NCBI GenBank assembly: GCA_036345935.2
Contig: JADWOT020000002.1
Coordinates: forward strand, 8,986,655 to 9,050,654
Direction: 5' to 3'
DNA length: 64,000 nt
DNA from: Taenia hydatigena
Lineage: Eukaryota; Platyhelminthes; Cestoda; Cyclophyllidea; Taeniidae
Shown here: positions 1 through 12,080 of the stretch, piece by piece
How the letters are laid out: every line of letters starts with the position of its first letter
Position numbering within the stretch: position 1 is the stretch's first letter
Position numbers and translations under genes: made by a program
The notes under the pieces: model-generated
Database searches by the model: none
Told to the model about the DNA's origin: nothing
What the model saw: the letters and a program-made list of their open reading frames with translations, nothing else

Positions 1-3000
1 ATTCTGCATGTATATGCTGGGATTTGGCAGAGGAAATGTTATAATTATCTGAAAAGCAGATTCGCAGTAGATATTCGTGGTTTATTTTGCGTTCCTTGTC
101 AGGCGATTTCGTTAGTGTACTCTAGACTATGCACTCATATAGAGTTTGTTTTTCATATTTGTAGCATTGTTCATCGTTCCCACACCTTCACTAAATTGCT
201 GCTAAATTGAAACCAAAGTGCTGCAGCCAAAAATTTGCTTACTTTGCATGTTTGTGCATTAGAATTTAATCTATACGTGCGGTTTTTCTTGTTGGGCATC
301 TTTTGAATTAATCAAGCGTAGTTTCGCTGAACTTTACCATGCTTCCATGTGCGGTTAAAGTAGTAAAAGCGAATAAAAATATTTATCTCTTCCCCAACAT
401 TTAATAGCGTCTGTTGATGGATAGTAATCTATGCCGCAGTGTCAACGTCCTTTGTAGCGTATATTATAATGGCATGATGATTCGACAATTAAATGATTTA
501 AGGCGTAGTACTTCGCCAATGCGGTTGAGTTGACGCTGCGCACCCATTAGCAGATATTAATCCTGCATCTTTGACTTGTACTTATATATCTTGCCTATCA
601 ACCCCCATTCTCACTCATAATTCTGCGTTTGCCCCGTTACACTGTCGACAAATATGGGGCATTAACAACTGCATATCCATGATTGCAAGCCCATTTGGAA
701 CCCCTGTATTTCAAACGTTGTCCATAAAGCAGCTTGCAATTTGTAGTCCTTTTTCCAGGGGCGCATTTTGAGTTCGGAGACTAAAGGAAAGCCTGACCAG
801 TAGCGGTAAGGAGGGTCAAATGACATCGCATGCTTTGCTTGCCGATTAGGGCTTTCTGCACACCGAAAAGTACTTTAAAAGTGATGCTGATTTCATTAAT
901 TGACCTACTTGCAATAACTATCTGGAGACCTATTTGCAAGAATTTGCGTTGCATATAGTCTCAACCCGCTTCTCAGTGCACTTGAATGCTGATGATTTCG
1001 GAGGTTGGAGGTGGAGTCTATAACATGAGATCTATGAAATGCTATACCCCAAAGAGAACGCCAAATACAGGTGGAATCGCAATGATCGAAATCGCAGTTC
1101 ACAAACGCATCTTTATTCAATACACCCTTAGTGCGGAAGATCCGCAACAAAGCATGGACTATAAACACGAAACACAAAATCCTAGCTGACTGCCCTTCTA
1201 GTGAGTGATCAGTAGACTTGAGGGCCATTTCAATCAAGCACACCCAAGCTGTCGCCTGAGGTATTAGCCAAAGTAGTGGAAGCTTGTGCAGTACAGCCAT
1301 CGAGCTGACAATGAAATCACAATATCTGCTATTTGGCTGATTGATTTATTCGCTGTGATTAAAGCGCCTAAGTTAACTGCACTGAACGCTCGCGTTTAGC
1401 ACTCGGTCTAAATTGGGAAATGCTTTGCTTTGGGTACGCCTACGTGCGGTGTGGATTTCGAATGGGTCAATGTAGCACCATGAATTAGCATGGCAGCATT
1501 CAACATTGCACACAATCACAAGTTAAAAATGTAAGAAACCGAGGGAGAGTCTAGCCGTGAATAATGCTTGCGTTCGCTTTTGCTGGCATCTTACAGCACA
1601 ATGCACAACTACGATGCAATAGGTAAGAGGTTTTGTGCTGGAACACAGAGCTATCACATGTTACCTATGCGGTCATCGTTACTTCTTCACGATGATTGGT
1701 GTCACACAAGTTGTGGCACTGCTGACACTTATATCCACCACTGATAGATCGGTATAAGTAAACGGTGAAATTCTGCTAGTAAAGCACTGAGCGTAATGGA
1801 AAAATAAAGCTCAGCAGGTTTTCGCAAAATCCAACACATTTCGTGCTAGCCAAAGTAAGAAGATAGAACAGATTTTCTACTTAGCCGGGGAGAGGTGGAG
1901 TCCAATTGCGCCAATCTTCTTTCCGTTGAAAATTACACCATCGCAACTTGGATATGTCAAGCTTGACAGCGCTTCCACACCTTCGAATTCTGCGAAATAA
2001 GACTTGCTTGCTAAGACTAGACAATATGCTTGCCTTACATGCTCGTGCATCAATTTTTTACTGTCTAGTAAGGCGTCGAGGGTTAGAAACTTTTTAGAGC
2101 AATTACGTGTGACTTAGCCCATAGCCCTTTCAGCGCATGGCATGCTGCTATTCATTGAGGCAGTGATAAAGACGAATGAGAAAGCCACATTTCTCCCCCA
2201 GCAAGTACGAGAGTCTGTTGATGGAGGGTAATTCGCGCTACAGCATCGAAGTCCTTTGCAGTGCATTTCTGCATGGCATGGCGATTTGACGTATGAAAGA
2301 AATTGAGATGCTTCCATTCGTCAATCAAGGTCCACTTATGCTGGAGATCGTCAACGAGAGCGAGTTAAAATTGCGGACTCAACAACGGATAAGAATCCCG
2401 TTACATTGAAGGACATTTACATGTCTTGCATATCTACCCACATTTCCACGCATATTCCTTCATTGACCACATTACAGCGTTGACGTCTAAAGAAATTTCG
2501 TAAGTGTAGTTCTATGAGCACAATTTTTATTGGAACTCATCTATTATCAAACATCGCTTTTTTGCCTCCTTCCTCCTAGGCAGCATTTTCTTCCCGCATG
2601 AGTGTGGGATCTAGTAGACGTGATGATGAAGCCAACAGGCAGTCACAGTCAGTCCTTAATCGGTACTGCAGGGACGCTTGATTGTGATTTGGTCCTGCTA
2701 AATTAGCTTTATATCTCAAGGCTGCTCATCCGCATCAATTTGCTCGCTGTTGATACGAAAGTCATCTTGAGATCTATAGCGTTATTAGGTCTTGTGCTTG
2801 ATTTCACCTTCCGCGTCTACTCGCCTTCATGACAGGTCATGTGGCAGCAGGCCACTGATTCATGAGCAGAAAGCAACACCCTATTTCACAATCAACTACT
2901 CTGCGCATGTGGGAGTCGCCTTGTAGTTCAAGAACACACGTTTGATAGGCTGATACAACAGTGCCTACTTCTATAAATGCCCCATGATTTATGCTTGTAA

Positions 3001-3570
3001 TCCAATTCTTCCTTGACGATGTCACTTCGCTTGCACCTTATGCTGCTGGCAATTTCGCACTTGGCGAAGAGCCGCGTAGAACTGGGTGGTGAGTTTTTAT
3101 CAACTGAGTAACACTGATCGGCATTTGTGCATATTTCCCACCTATTAATTGCTTCCGCTTCACGTGTTACACTCACTTGACCCTAACTCCTCATTTTCCA
3201 TCCACTTACACAGATAGCTGCATTTGTACCGGTTGACGGCGGCATTTGTTTGCGAATGGCTAGCAAGTCACACTAATTGCATGCCACATTTCTATCTCTA
3301 CTGTATTTTACTCAAGCTATTAGTATATTTTTCAAGACATGCGTTTCCTCGTAACCCAAACTCACACGTCACATGCAATTACTTACAAACGCCTGTCCCC
3401 TATGGATCAAGCGTGTCAATTGTTGCATTTTAAAGGTGACCAGCAAGTAGTTATGTCTTTTAACAATAGCATTTTCATTATCAAAGCAGAAAAATCTGAC
3501 ATCCTTGTCTTAAAGCAATCCACAATATAAGTAACAGTTCTGCTAAGCTGAGCGCATTGTTTTTTTACAG

Positions 3571-3877
3571 AAGAGGCAATAGAAGCACACATACCGCTTC
3601 CAAATCACTTCTACTGGTGTTGCGTGGGCGCACACACCATTACGCTTCTTTGGGATGTGAAAGAGTTGGGCGAGGACTACGCGAACCAAATTAGAGTGAC
3701 TGCATTTTCACCTTCGAACCCTTTTTTACTCGAGAGCAAAAAAAGGAAATTTCTCGAATGGGATATTCATTCTTTACGGATTGGAGTCCGACACACGATA
3801 CCATGTGTTTGTGAACGCAATTGCAAATGAGAGCTCTGATGTTATATTCTACGGATTCATTAAAACACTGCCCACCG
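3571..3877 (+). pseudogene. FN3 exon of oncosphere-antigen-like gene, frameshifted (left locus, first exon of pair)
   Basis: This is a fibronectin type III exon of the kind used by cestode oncosphere antigens (secreted or surface proteins of the infective larva). A polypyrimidine tract and AG at 3569-3570 precede it, and the donor GTAAGC follows at 3878. The exon enters in phase 1 and encodes an acidic start, then PLPNHFYW, ITLLWDV and a Y-x-N-Q-I strand. It is 307 nt, one base longer than its near-identical partner at 62091-62396 (306 nt). The extra base sits in an A run, 7 A at 3738-3744 against 6 A in the partner. After it the frame is lost: one frame ends near 3830, while the homologous C-terminal half (ESDTRYHVFVNA...) is readable only in another frame from about 3781. 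In this sequence it is a pseudogene exon; a homopolymer sequencing error is the main alternative. Confidence 0.8.
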
Positions 3878-4346
3878 GTAAGCTGGCAAGTATGATTGCG
3901 ATGTGCATCACCATGCCAAAGCATGGCATGTCTATTTGCATAAGGAACATCATGATGTGCTAATGCCTCATTTTCCATTTAATTGGTAGCAAATTGTAAG
4001 TGGATACTGGATGGAAAGGCATGTGGCAAGCGTCCACTACCCGTCCCAATGGCATGAGATACAGAGTCCAAAATGTCTGTAGTAAAAGACGGACTGAACT
4101 CACGAATTAATAATGAACATCTCCCACAAAGTATGCTCGTATTTATGCTTCGCACCCTTCAATCGTAAATAGGCGTTCACATTAAGCAAGGATTTGTTGC
4201 GACTTAGGGGTAGACATATTTAATTCATGCGGCTTGCTGTCATCATTGCAAATGGCTTAGCATTAAATGTTCTACATTTTCGTTCCTATTAGGGTCGGAA
4301 TGCTTGCGTGATTGCTATCATGCATTGAAGTTATTTTATCTTCCAG

Positions 4347-4640
4347 ACGAGACAAGGGAAGCAAATAAACCACTTCCAGCACATTTCCGATGGAGTTTCG
4401 CGACGTCACAAAGCATTACGTTGAATTGGGACGTGAGAGCGTTGGGTGTGCACTGCGCGAACCGGATTAGGCTGACTGTAGTTTCTACTCATCGACCTTA
4501 CTTCTCCAAGAGTAAAACGGTAAATTATTCACAGGGAAGCATCACGCATGATGGGTTGGAGGCCAAAACTCGATACCGAGTGTTGGTGGACACAGAGGCG
4601 GGTGAACTATACGATGGATTTGTTATAACACCACCCCCCG
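4347..4640 (+). CDS. FN3 exon, open (left locus, second exon of pair)
   Basis: This is an open 294 nt exon, 98 codons plus split codons, bounded by AG at 4345-4346 and GTAAGC at 4641. It is phase 1 on both sides, the usual symmetry of exchangeable FN3 modules. Counting the first, split-completed residue as 1, it shows PLPAHFRW ending at W16, SITLNWDV with the core Trp at 28, and GLEAKTRYRVLV with the core Tyr at 77. These are the conserved positions of an FN3 fold. The xLPxHFxW entry motif and the length match the taeniid EG95/TSOL18/45W antigen group as I recall it. It lies 469 bp after the frameshifted FN3 exon, a two-FN3 layout like that reported for the 45W genes. No signal-peptide exon is identified. 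The frame also stays open past the donor to a stop near 4792, so use as a terminal exon is possible. Family call good; activity of this copy uncertain. Confidence 0.75.
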
Positions 4641-4951
4641 GTAAGCTGGCAAGTGTAATTGCAATGTGCTCTACCAAACTCAGAGATGACTTGTCTGTTT
4701 GCATAGGGAGGACGAGGGTGGTATGGCGACCAACTGATCTGCCTAAGGGTCCATTCCGTCTGGTCCCGTCTGGCACGGCATTGAGGCGTACTTGAGCTTA
4801 CTTGTGCGTAAGTGCAGATTGCCAACAGTTTGTGCATGCCTACAACCACGGTCATTCATGCAAAATTACCAGACCTCTCTTTTATCAACATAGGCTTTCA
4901 TGGTGCGTGTAATGAAGCAATGCTGCTCACTTATGCTTATTTATTTCCAGT

Positions 4952-5044
4952 GCAACCTCTTTGATTTGGCAGCTACTGATACTACAAGTTTTTTATGTTC
5001 ACCTTATTTTCTTGAGTTTACCATTTCCGCCAACTCAAAACTGA
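4952..5044 (+). other. Hydrophobic open frame, weak candidate for the last antigen exon
   Basis: After a reasonable acceptor (pyrimidine-rich tract ending in CAG at 4948-4950) there is a 30-codon frame that ends in TGA at 5042-5044. It is strongly hydrophobic (…LIWQLLILQVFYVHLIFLSL…), as expected for the C-terminal anchor encoded by the final exon of EG95/45W-type genes. Against it, splicing from the phase 1 donor at 4641 gives another frame that stops after four codons. In the homologous positions of the other two loci (about 51910 and 63130) the acceptor AG is lost. I keep it only as a lead. Confidence 0.2.
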
Positions 5045-5385
5045 GTTCACGCTGTGCTGCGAATTAAACAAATGCCTTAAACTTCAAATTCGTGCATTTT
5101 TGATGTTGTCCTACATCTTACGCAAAGGGGTCACGGTATTTGGGCACAAGTTCAGTTCCGCTTGCGTATCGATGTCGATGCATTTTAACTAAATGCGTAC
5201 TTAATGTCCACGACGAATTATGCTAGGTGTACTCCAATACAAGGAAATTCGGACAGAGCTCTTTTAAACGCAATTGCCATGCACGACGTCCCATGCTTAT
5301 CGCGAGAGAGGACACTCACTTAGGAGACATGAAATCACCCGAACCTATTTTAAGTGTCGCAGCAGACTTGGTATAATTACTTCTC

Positions 5386-5880
5386 ACGCCCGATATGTCC
5401 AGTCAGCATGTTAGCAAGCACCGTGAACAACGAAACCCCTTTCGTTCTTGATTTTAGCATTAATGTTGCATTCCGCTCGAATTTCCTTCGATGTTAATTG
5501 TGCATTAGATATGCTAAAATAATGCGATCATAAAATCAGGTCACCGTAGTTGGAATACAATCATCATCTCTAGAGGGCAGAGCGAGAAGATTTGGATTCC
5601 ATGACATGGACTAAATCCATTTAGTCTTACGATCTTTGTTCCACCTTGTAAATTCTGCCTATCATTTGGTTGGAGAAGGTTGTTACAATATAATTAAGGC
5701 GCCTTGCAGCTGTTGGTGTGATGTGGGGTTGTGGTGCCCCGCCCAAACATCATGACACATGCATGGGACCACCTCGCGATTTGGGACTGGTAATATGTGC
5801 AGTTCGCTCTTTGCCAATTTGCTTATGCTAGACTCATCAAAAACGCAGCCCGCTAACATACTGTGCATGACGTGGTCTCA
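5386..5880. other. No gene recognised
   Basis: This stretch joins the segmental duplication to the second repeated region. I see only short chance frames and no splice-flanked coding segment. The partner duplication does not extend into it. Confidence 0.5.
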
Positions 5881-6390
5881 AACAATATGCTATCACGGAT
5901 CTTCTGCAACGACGTCCAATTCGAATGAGCTACAGTTTGTGAGCTGTCATTTTGGTCAGGCCTTCTTTATGGCATTCAAACAAGGTTTAAGCATGGAAGT
6001 GGTTGCACACTTTGGTGGGCGGTGAAACATCATGTTAACAAATCGTTGCATAATTACGAGAAATAACAGACCTTAACATTGGTGCCCCAGCATTTTGGTG
6101 GATGCTTTAAGGTTAGCACACCTATGCATTGTTATATTGATGCTGGTGCTCAAGAGCGCCTAGTTGGCTGCGCTTCGCAAATGCAAATACATGCAGCTGT
6201 TTCGTGTTGTCTGCATTTTAGCTCAAGACTGGTATGTAAACATAAAATGTTTTGCAGATTTAAGGATTGTGAAGTGCTAGCGGACAAGATTGGAAGAAAG
6301 GCATGGACATCAGACAAAGATTTCTAAACCGCTTGTGGTAATTACGCTGGCCTACCAGCATTATCTGGAAAATTCGCGTTTAAGTGGACT
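5880..6390 (+). repeat. Duplicated non-coding segment matching about 53500-53960
   Basis: Patches such as the one near 5975-6015 match 53650-53700 in the same orientation, and the order of matching patches is the same in both regions. The open frames here (5759-6025, 6079-6327) are not preserved in the partner, so they are not taken as genes. The match is diverged and interrupted, and the borders are approximate. Confidence 0.5.
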
Positions 6391-7290
6391 CAAACCTGAC
6401 AGTTTTGTCCGCATTCTTCTTTCTCCACGATTATCACCTCTGGTGGCATAAGTTGAACGAGTTCATCAAAATATCAGTAACTCAAGCTAGCCTTGTGATC
6501 TGGCATGCAAATATGGCTGTCCATCCCCAATCTGACTGTGCCCAGTTTTCCGTGGCTTTGAGTTGAGCCAGAAAGAGGACAAAGAATCAGAAAATTCCGA
6601 AGCAGATTGCCAAAATACCTAGCTGCAACTGAAAGCTAAAGCGACAGCTCATGTTTACCATGGGTCTTTTAGGGTCGCGTGGGCAAGACTGCGTCGCAGG
6701 CACCGATTTGTCACTATGATTGCCCATTGAGATATTAGGTCCACTATGATGTCAAGAGGCATCATCTAGCATTCCTTTGCTGCAATCCGTGTCCAGACCC
6801 GCATTTGAGGCAAAATTTAATTTTGATTGATGCAATTCTGTTAAATAATAAACTATTTGCGAATTGGACTATGATGCAAACAGGATGTGTGATGTGCGCT
6901 CCAATAATTCGAAAGCAGGTGGTCCTGGATTTCCTCCAATCACCGAACTCTTAACTTACCGAAGTCAAATAAATGTCTGGGATTGTCAGATACTTACCAT
7001 AATAATGGGCAGAGTGATTAGGCGTCAATTTACCAAGGAAACTCTATGTCATGCAACCCATTTTAAAACTTGCTTTCACAACTGGGTTTTACGACTCAGG
7101 CCAAGTAAGACTGAAGTGAGTGGATGGTCATCGAGAATAAGACCATTCCACTGTTTCAGGAGGATTTGTTCAGACTTGCGCAAAAATCAACAGACTCACT
7201 TTTGCAATCAGTCGCAAATTGTGGGCTACACTGCATACCAGTTTGATCCCTCGGCGTTCAATCTTGATGCTCGATTAATTACATTTTATT
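6390..7290 (+). repeat. Repeat unit W, copy 1 (others 9220-9720 and 54100-54880)
   Basis: A block around 6520-6570 (gactgtccattccc-like core) and a second around 6700-6770 recur in the same order at 9265-9320 / 9450-9530 and at 54165-54230 / 54335-54415. The part at 7050-7290 matches 54655-54870. A 184-codon frame at 6864-7418 crosses this copy, but the homologous stretch at 54500-54870 is full of stops and indels and no family motif is visible. I read the frame as chance openness within a repeat. Confidence 0.65.
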
Positions 7291-7299
7291 ACATGCCAG

Positions 7300-9210
7300 C
7301 GGAAGGAGATCGAACTGAGCCTCTTGCACTGTTTGTATTCGAAAGGGTCAAATTATGGCAGCATTTTAACCGTTATCTTCGTTCTTCACTCTCTTCACTG
7401 GGGATTTTGACAAAATAATCAGCACGCCGCTGAAAATGCAAAGATTGAGGTATGCGACGACTACGGAAGAGATGAGCACAGCCCTTTGGTGACAAGGAAA
7501 GACCGAAGTAATAATATTGGAACTGACCCACCCTTTGCACATCAACAATACCGGCTGTCACTTCACATCTCAGGCGTTGGCTTCTGCTTTTCCACCCTTC
7601 ATCGTTTTGTTGAGAAATATTCAGAAGTCAGCTTTGACCTAGCAAGGGATGGATGCTATTAATGTCGTGTCATGTCACGGATTCGCTTCTTCATTAGTGC
7701 CCGGCGTGAATTCGATTTCGAGCATTATTGTAATTCCCAATACATGCGGGCGTCGAACCCGTAACATTGCTGACAGTTAATTTCATGCTTCGCTATATCG
7801 TTCGAGCTTGAGTTTCATCTTTGCCTCCAGCAGTGCTTAAGCTAGGCTTTTATTCATCATTGGATGAGAATATGGTTTGTTGCGCAATGCTATTTCACCC
7901 GCTCAGAAGCTTTGTAACGCTAAGCGCCACTTTTATTGCAATTTGCGCTTTAGGATGATGTTGGAGTCTACACTGCAATTTGCCTTTACCGGCCCTGTTC
8001 GCTGAATCAGGCTCTTATTCGTCTATACTTTTACTGATGACATACTGATGTGCACTAACCGATCGGCTTGATTTTGTTGAAATGGGAGGTCTTTAGCTTT
8101 GCCTTCGAATTCTGCAATCTTATACTTCAAGACTGACTGGGTGTACTTTAATTGCTAGCAAACTTAGAACATCTAACCTGCTTTCGCTATGTTTCAGTTT
8201 TCTCAGATGCGTTGCCTGACGTTGGATTTGAAGGGCTTTGCTTCTTAACTTGGGATTATCCTGTTATATCGCACTAAATTCTTGAATGAACTGTGAGATG
8301 AGTTGTCTACTGACACAACTGGGTCAGTAGTGGGAAGTGGTGAGGTCTCTTTTCTTACCATGCATCAGGATCCCCAGACATTAGCAATGTACTGCTGATC
8401 CATAAGCCAGACGACATTAGCAGTGCATACGTGCGGCGAAGGCACTATATCTAAGGCTGTTCACGATCACTTTAAGCGCAGTGTGACAATAAAGCATATT
8501 TTGCACTTACCTATCATTGAACGGATGCATTAGTGTAAATTTATGCCGTGATAGTTCTCTATTCTGCAGGATAGGCATCTGCATGTTCGAATGTATAATG
8601 TGCATTGCCGATGGGTAAACTATAGGTTTATTAGTGTGCGTGCAAAACCATTCCCCATGCAAAGGAGGAAAACAGCATCTTTCTATTCGGAAGCAAATTT
8701 TTCGGTTTATGAAAAGTGGGTGCAAAGTTGCATTCAAATTATGTGGTTGCACTGACACGCCTCTTGGTGTTAAATGCCTTTCGGTTGGGAATCACATGGC
8801 AAGATGTGGAGAGGTTTAATTAAAAGAAAAATAGCAACGCAGTTCTCACTTTTGGAAATGCTCTTTTATTTCGTCTTTTGTTTACGTAGCTTTCTATTCC
8901 CATTTTTGGAGCCAGGTGGAATATACATCGCCACAGCCTCGCCATTGTCTTCCAACGATTTTCTCACTTTAGCTCACATTGCGTGAATAGGTGACGTTTT
9001 CACCTAAAAATAAGTTGAGAATGATATTTAGTCGTTCTCGTTCTTACCTTAGCGATCAAAATTTAAGGTTAATAAATTTGTTTTTTTTCTTTTTTTGTAG
9101 AGGATGTTTGATTAAGTCCCGAAGCCAAAGAGCAGGATGGAAACATGGCTTTTTGCTTTTTAGGCAGTCCTAGGTAAGCTCATTCGCGGTTCACAATAAT
9201 TGGGTCCCTT
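7300..9210. other. No gene recognised
   Basis: Nothing in this 1.9 kb shows a recognisable domain or convincing exon borders. Short frames (8634-8819, 8774-8986, 8991-9173) overlap each other in different phases. A long pyrimidine run ending in AG at about 9080-9102 looks like a splice acceptor, but the frame after it is short and unrecognised. Confidence 0.4.
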
Positions 9211-9219
9211 TTGGACGCC

Positions 9220-9720
9220 CTCTTGGTGAAATTGGAATACAATTTTCAGGTGAACTGCCATGCACACACGACTGTCCATTCCCAGTTGGACTGCAACTGG
9301 TTCCCCTTGGCTTTTAGTTGGGCTAGGAATGAGGTCGAGGAATCAAAATTGCCGAAGCTGGTGGACGAAAAATCATACGCGCAACTAAAAGCCGGAGCAG
9401 TAGATCATTTCCATGACAGATCTTCTAGAATTGCATAGGCGGAATCGCCTTGCAGACACCAATTTGTCACCAGGATTTGTCAATGAAATAGTAAGTTCAC
9501 TATGAAGCAAACAGGCTTCATCTAATTGCATGCCTTAACTGCATTTTGATGCTCAGTATTTGGCACAAATTAATGCAGTTCTGGTGGAGAAGAAGACATT
9601 CTGATACCAGTTCGTCTGTGATGCAAAAAGTGCATGATGTGCGTTTTACTCATTTGAAATCAGACAGTCTAAGAATCTCTCTAATCAGACCCTAAGTGTA
9701 TCATTTTAAGACTGCTTTAA
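9220..9720 (+). repeat. Repeat unit W, copy 2
   Basis: This is the second copy of the unit seen at 6390-7290 and 54100-54880. Its core at about 9255-9345 is closer to the 54 kb copy (both carry the cacacgactgtccattccc string) than to copy 1. The 75-codon frame at 9211-9438 spans the core but is not open in the other copies. Confidence 0.65.
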
Positions 9721-9929
9721 GAACATAGGGCATGCTTTTCTAATGCTGCAACAGTTTATTTATTTATATGTTGCGGACAAGTACGTACCTATGTTCTTCC
9801 GAAGCATAGGATGTCCTGATTAATAATTTTTTGTACTATAGATCATGAAATGCACTCATTACTTTCTTGCCCTCGAGACAGACGACCAACATTTTAGGAA
9901 CCTAAACTGCAATGGATCGGAACCGAATT

Positions 9930-10670
9930 TAAACAGCGTACAACTTGCTCAGCTAAAGGTACTTACAAAATGATTGTCATCTGATGAAATTTGAAGTATA
10001 TCGACGGCAACAAGATCGAAATTCGTTTGGAAGTCCATGGAAGAGAGGCCAATTTTAACGAGTCAGTGCGGCACCATAAAATGCAGCAAAAAGTGGGGTG
10101 GTTTTAAAAAAAAAATATGCAAAGCTCTATTTTTTCCTTTGCCAGATTAAGTAGCAGACAGAAACACCACAAAATCATTCTACTTGTGTGCCGCAGACGA
10201 ACAAACATGTCTGGAATTCGGAGGCAGAGCTGATCTTGTCCATGTGTTGATCACTAAGGCACCCAACACACACCCATGTGTGGTGCTGACCAATTAAAAG
10301 GGAATGCGCTAGGTGCCAAGGTATAAAGTTTTCGAGAATGCTGCCGCGATGAATGTCACTCTTTGAAAGCGGAATGAAGGCACCCCAGAAATTTTAATGC
10401 CAAGAGTTTGCAAGTCATCGCGATGCATCGATAAATCAAGACTAGCTGATGATGTGTGTGTGCGACTTGCCTTTCTCACACGCCTGATTGTTTGCCTCTA
10501 TGCCTGCACACCAATCTCTACCATACTGTTTTATTGCATTTTTCCTCACTACTTCATTACCTCAAAGTGGATCTAAATACCGATTTTTCGCCTGATTGCT
10601 ATCACTTGACAGTTGAGGGATGTCAGACCGGACAACTAGTTATGGCGCTAGTGCTTGTGATAGACTGATC
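9930..10670 (+). repeat. Repeat unit Y, copy 1 (others 55450-56520 and inverted 48945-49660)
   Basis: The segment around 9975-10020, the patch at 10145-10190 and the patch from about 10260 to 10350 match 55800-55835, 55970-56010 and 56150-56240 in order and orientation. The first part also matches the inverted copy at 48945-49260. The 70-codon frame 10456-10668 lies in this unit and is broken in the 56 kb copy, so it is not called a gene. Confidence 0.6.
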
Positions 10671-12080
10671 GAAACGCCGAAAAAAGTGCATGCAAACACA
10701 AGTGCTTACCTTCGAAGTATGCAAAGATCAGGACACTTTAGGATTGCAGAGCGCTTCAGCACATGGACAGCGATTACTGAATAGTAGTGAGACATCTTCT
10801 GTTTGATATCTTCCTCACCTCTGTAGTTGAAAGGATGGGTTAGAGTGAACCCAACTCGCTTACTTGCATTCCATTGGTAAAGCAGGAAAGTGCAATCCCA
10901 TCAGTACATGGGAAATTCCAAAGGATTGCTAATCACTAGTGACGAATAATTTAGGGCAATACCATTTCCTTGCTTACTGATGACCACGACGGAAGAAGTA
11001 AATGTCACATTAAACAATAGGGGGTTGCATATGCTTGTTCTAGATGTATTTTATTGCAGTCCTACACAACGTTACTTTCAATGTACTACCTCCAACAACA
11101 TTTCCGCATCCGCTATCACTATGATTCAGAAATTTATAGTGATTCACCTAAGTTTTTAAACACAAACGTGAAAAACCAAGCTGCAGTGCCATGAAACATC
11201 TATTCGACATTTCAGTAGATATTATCCAAAATAGCACAATCCACGGTAGAGATTGTACTCGTGCTTAGGCTTGCCATTTTGATTCTAATGAAGAAGAAGT
11301 TTTTTCTGATTTGTTGCACGGACTCAATACATGCTGTTCTACCCTTACTTTGCCACACTCATATCCCCACTGAAGTCAGGCACGCGTCTAGTTGATGAGA
11401 GCGCATTTTGAATCCTGCTAACCTTGTCACGAGGAATTCTTCGAAATGCTCCCTACAATCATTACATTTTTGCTGGTTGCATAGCCAGTTTAAAGTAGAT
11501 CAGAACCACTATAATTTGTTATGCAACACTTGCTTCGTGGTCATAAAGAAAGCAAACTGTTCACACTTTCTCTTGAATTAATTAACGACCAGGATATTTT
11601 CGTCTGCTAAGCGTTAAAGTGAGTCGGGTTGGATGCAGTTCACAATGGACTACACATTCACAGAAGGAAGGCAGATTTTACTCGGTCAGTCACATCAGAG
11701 TAATAGTGGAAAGTGGGATATGGTGGCTTAAATGAATCATTTGATGCAATTTCGTCTGTTTTGACAGATCGGATGGCAGCCATATACCACGGAACCGCTT
11801 TTCGTGGTGTGCACCACTGCTTATATTCATGATGACATGAGAGTTTGTGCTTCTTAAGAGTGTGTGTGACTACATCATGTACCTCCTGGCTGAAGGAGGT
11901 GCCGACTACGATTCGCAGCATCAGTTTCGGCATTTCGCTACATTAGAAGAACACAAGCTGTATCGATCCATTCGGCAGTAATTCAATGTGTATTTTGAAG
12001 GGCAGATGTGCCGATGTAGAAATTGAGCTTCTTTGAATTGTGAATAACTCAGCTTGATTGGTATGGCTAGCACTTTTAGT
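10670..12080. other. No gene recognised; one unassigned minus frame
   Basis: The only frame of note is on the minus strand at 11933-11658 (91 codons from an ATG, basic, no recognised domain, no visible signal or membrane segment). It could be a small gene or chance. I see no repeat partner for the rest of this stretch inside the window. Confidence 0.35.

Larger units (their letters stand above)
1..5385 (+). repeat. Segmental duplication, left copy (partner 58788-63565)
   Basis: Almost the whole interval can be laid against 58788-63565 in the same orientation. The start offset is 58787 and stays so for at least 600 bases, then shrinks because the right copy lacks two pieces (about 2375-2630 and about 4517-4857 of this copy). 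Identity is roughly three quarters at the left edge and clearly higher, around nine in ten, in the FN3 exon region. Similarity fades after the shared stretch ending near 5385. The left border lies outside the window. Apart from the FN3 exon pair, no coding sequence in it is credible: the longest minus frame (905-1300) has an in-frame stop in the partner. Confidence 0.9.

Noticed and set aside
905..1300. 131-codon minus frame in the left duplication
   Set aside because: The corresponding frame in the right duplication has an in-frame stop (around 59930) and no motif supports coding.
6864..7418. 184-codon plus frame, the longest in the window
   Set aside because: It lies largely in repeat unit W; the homologous stretch at 54500-54870 is broken by stops and indels, and no domain is visible.
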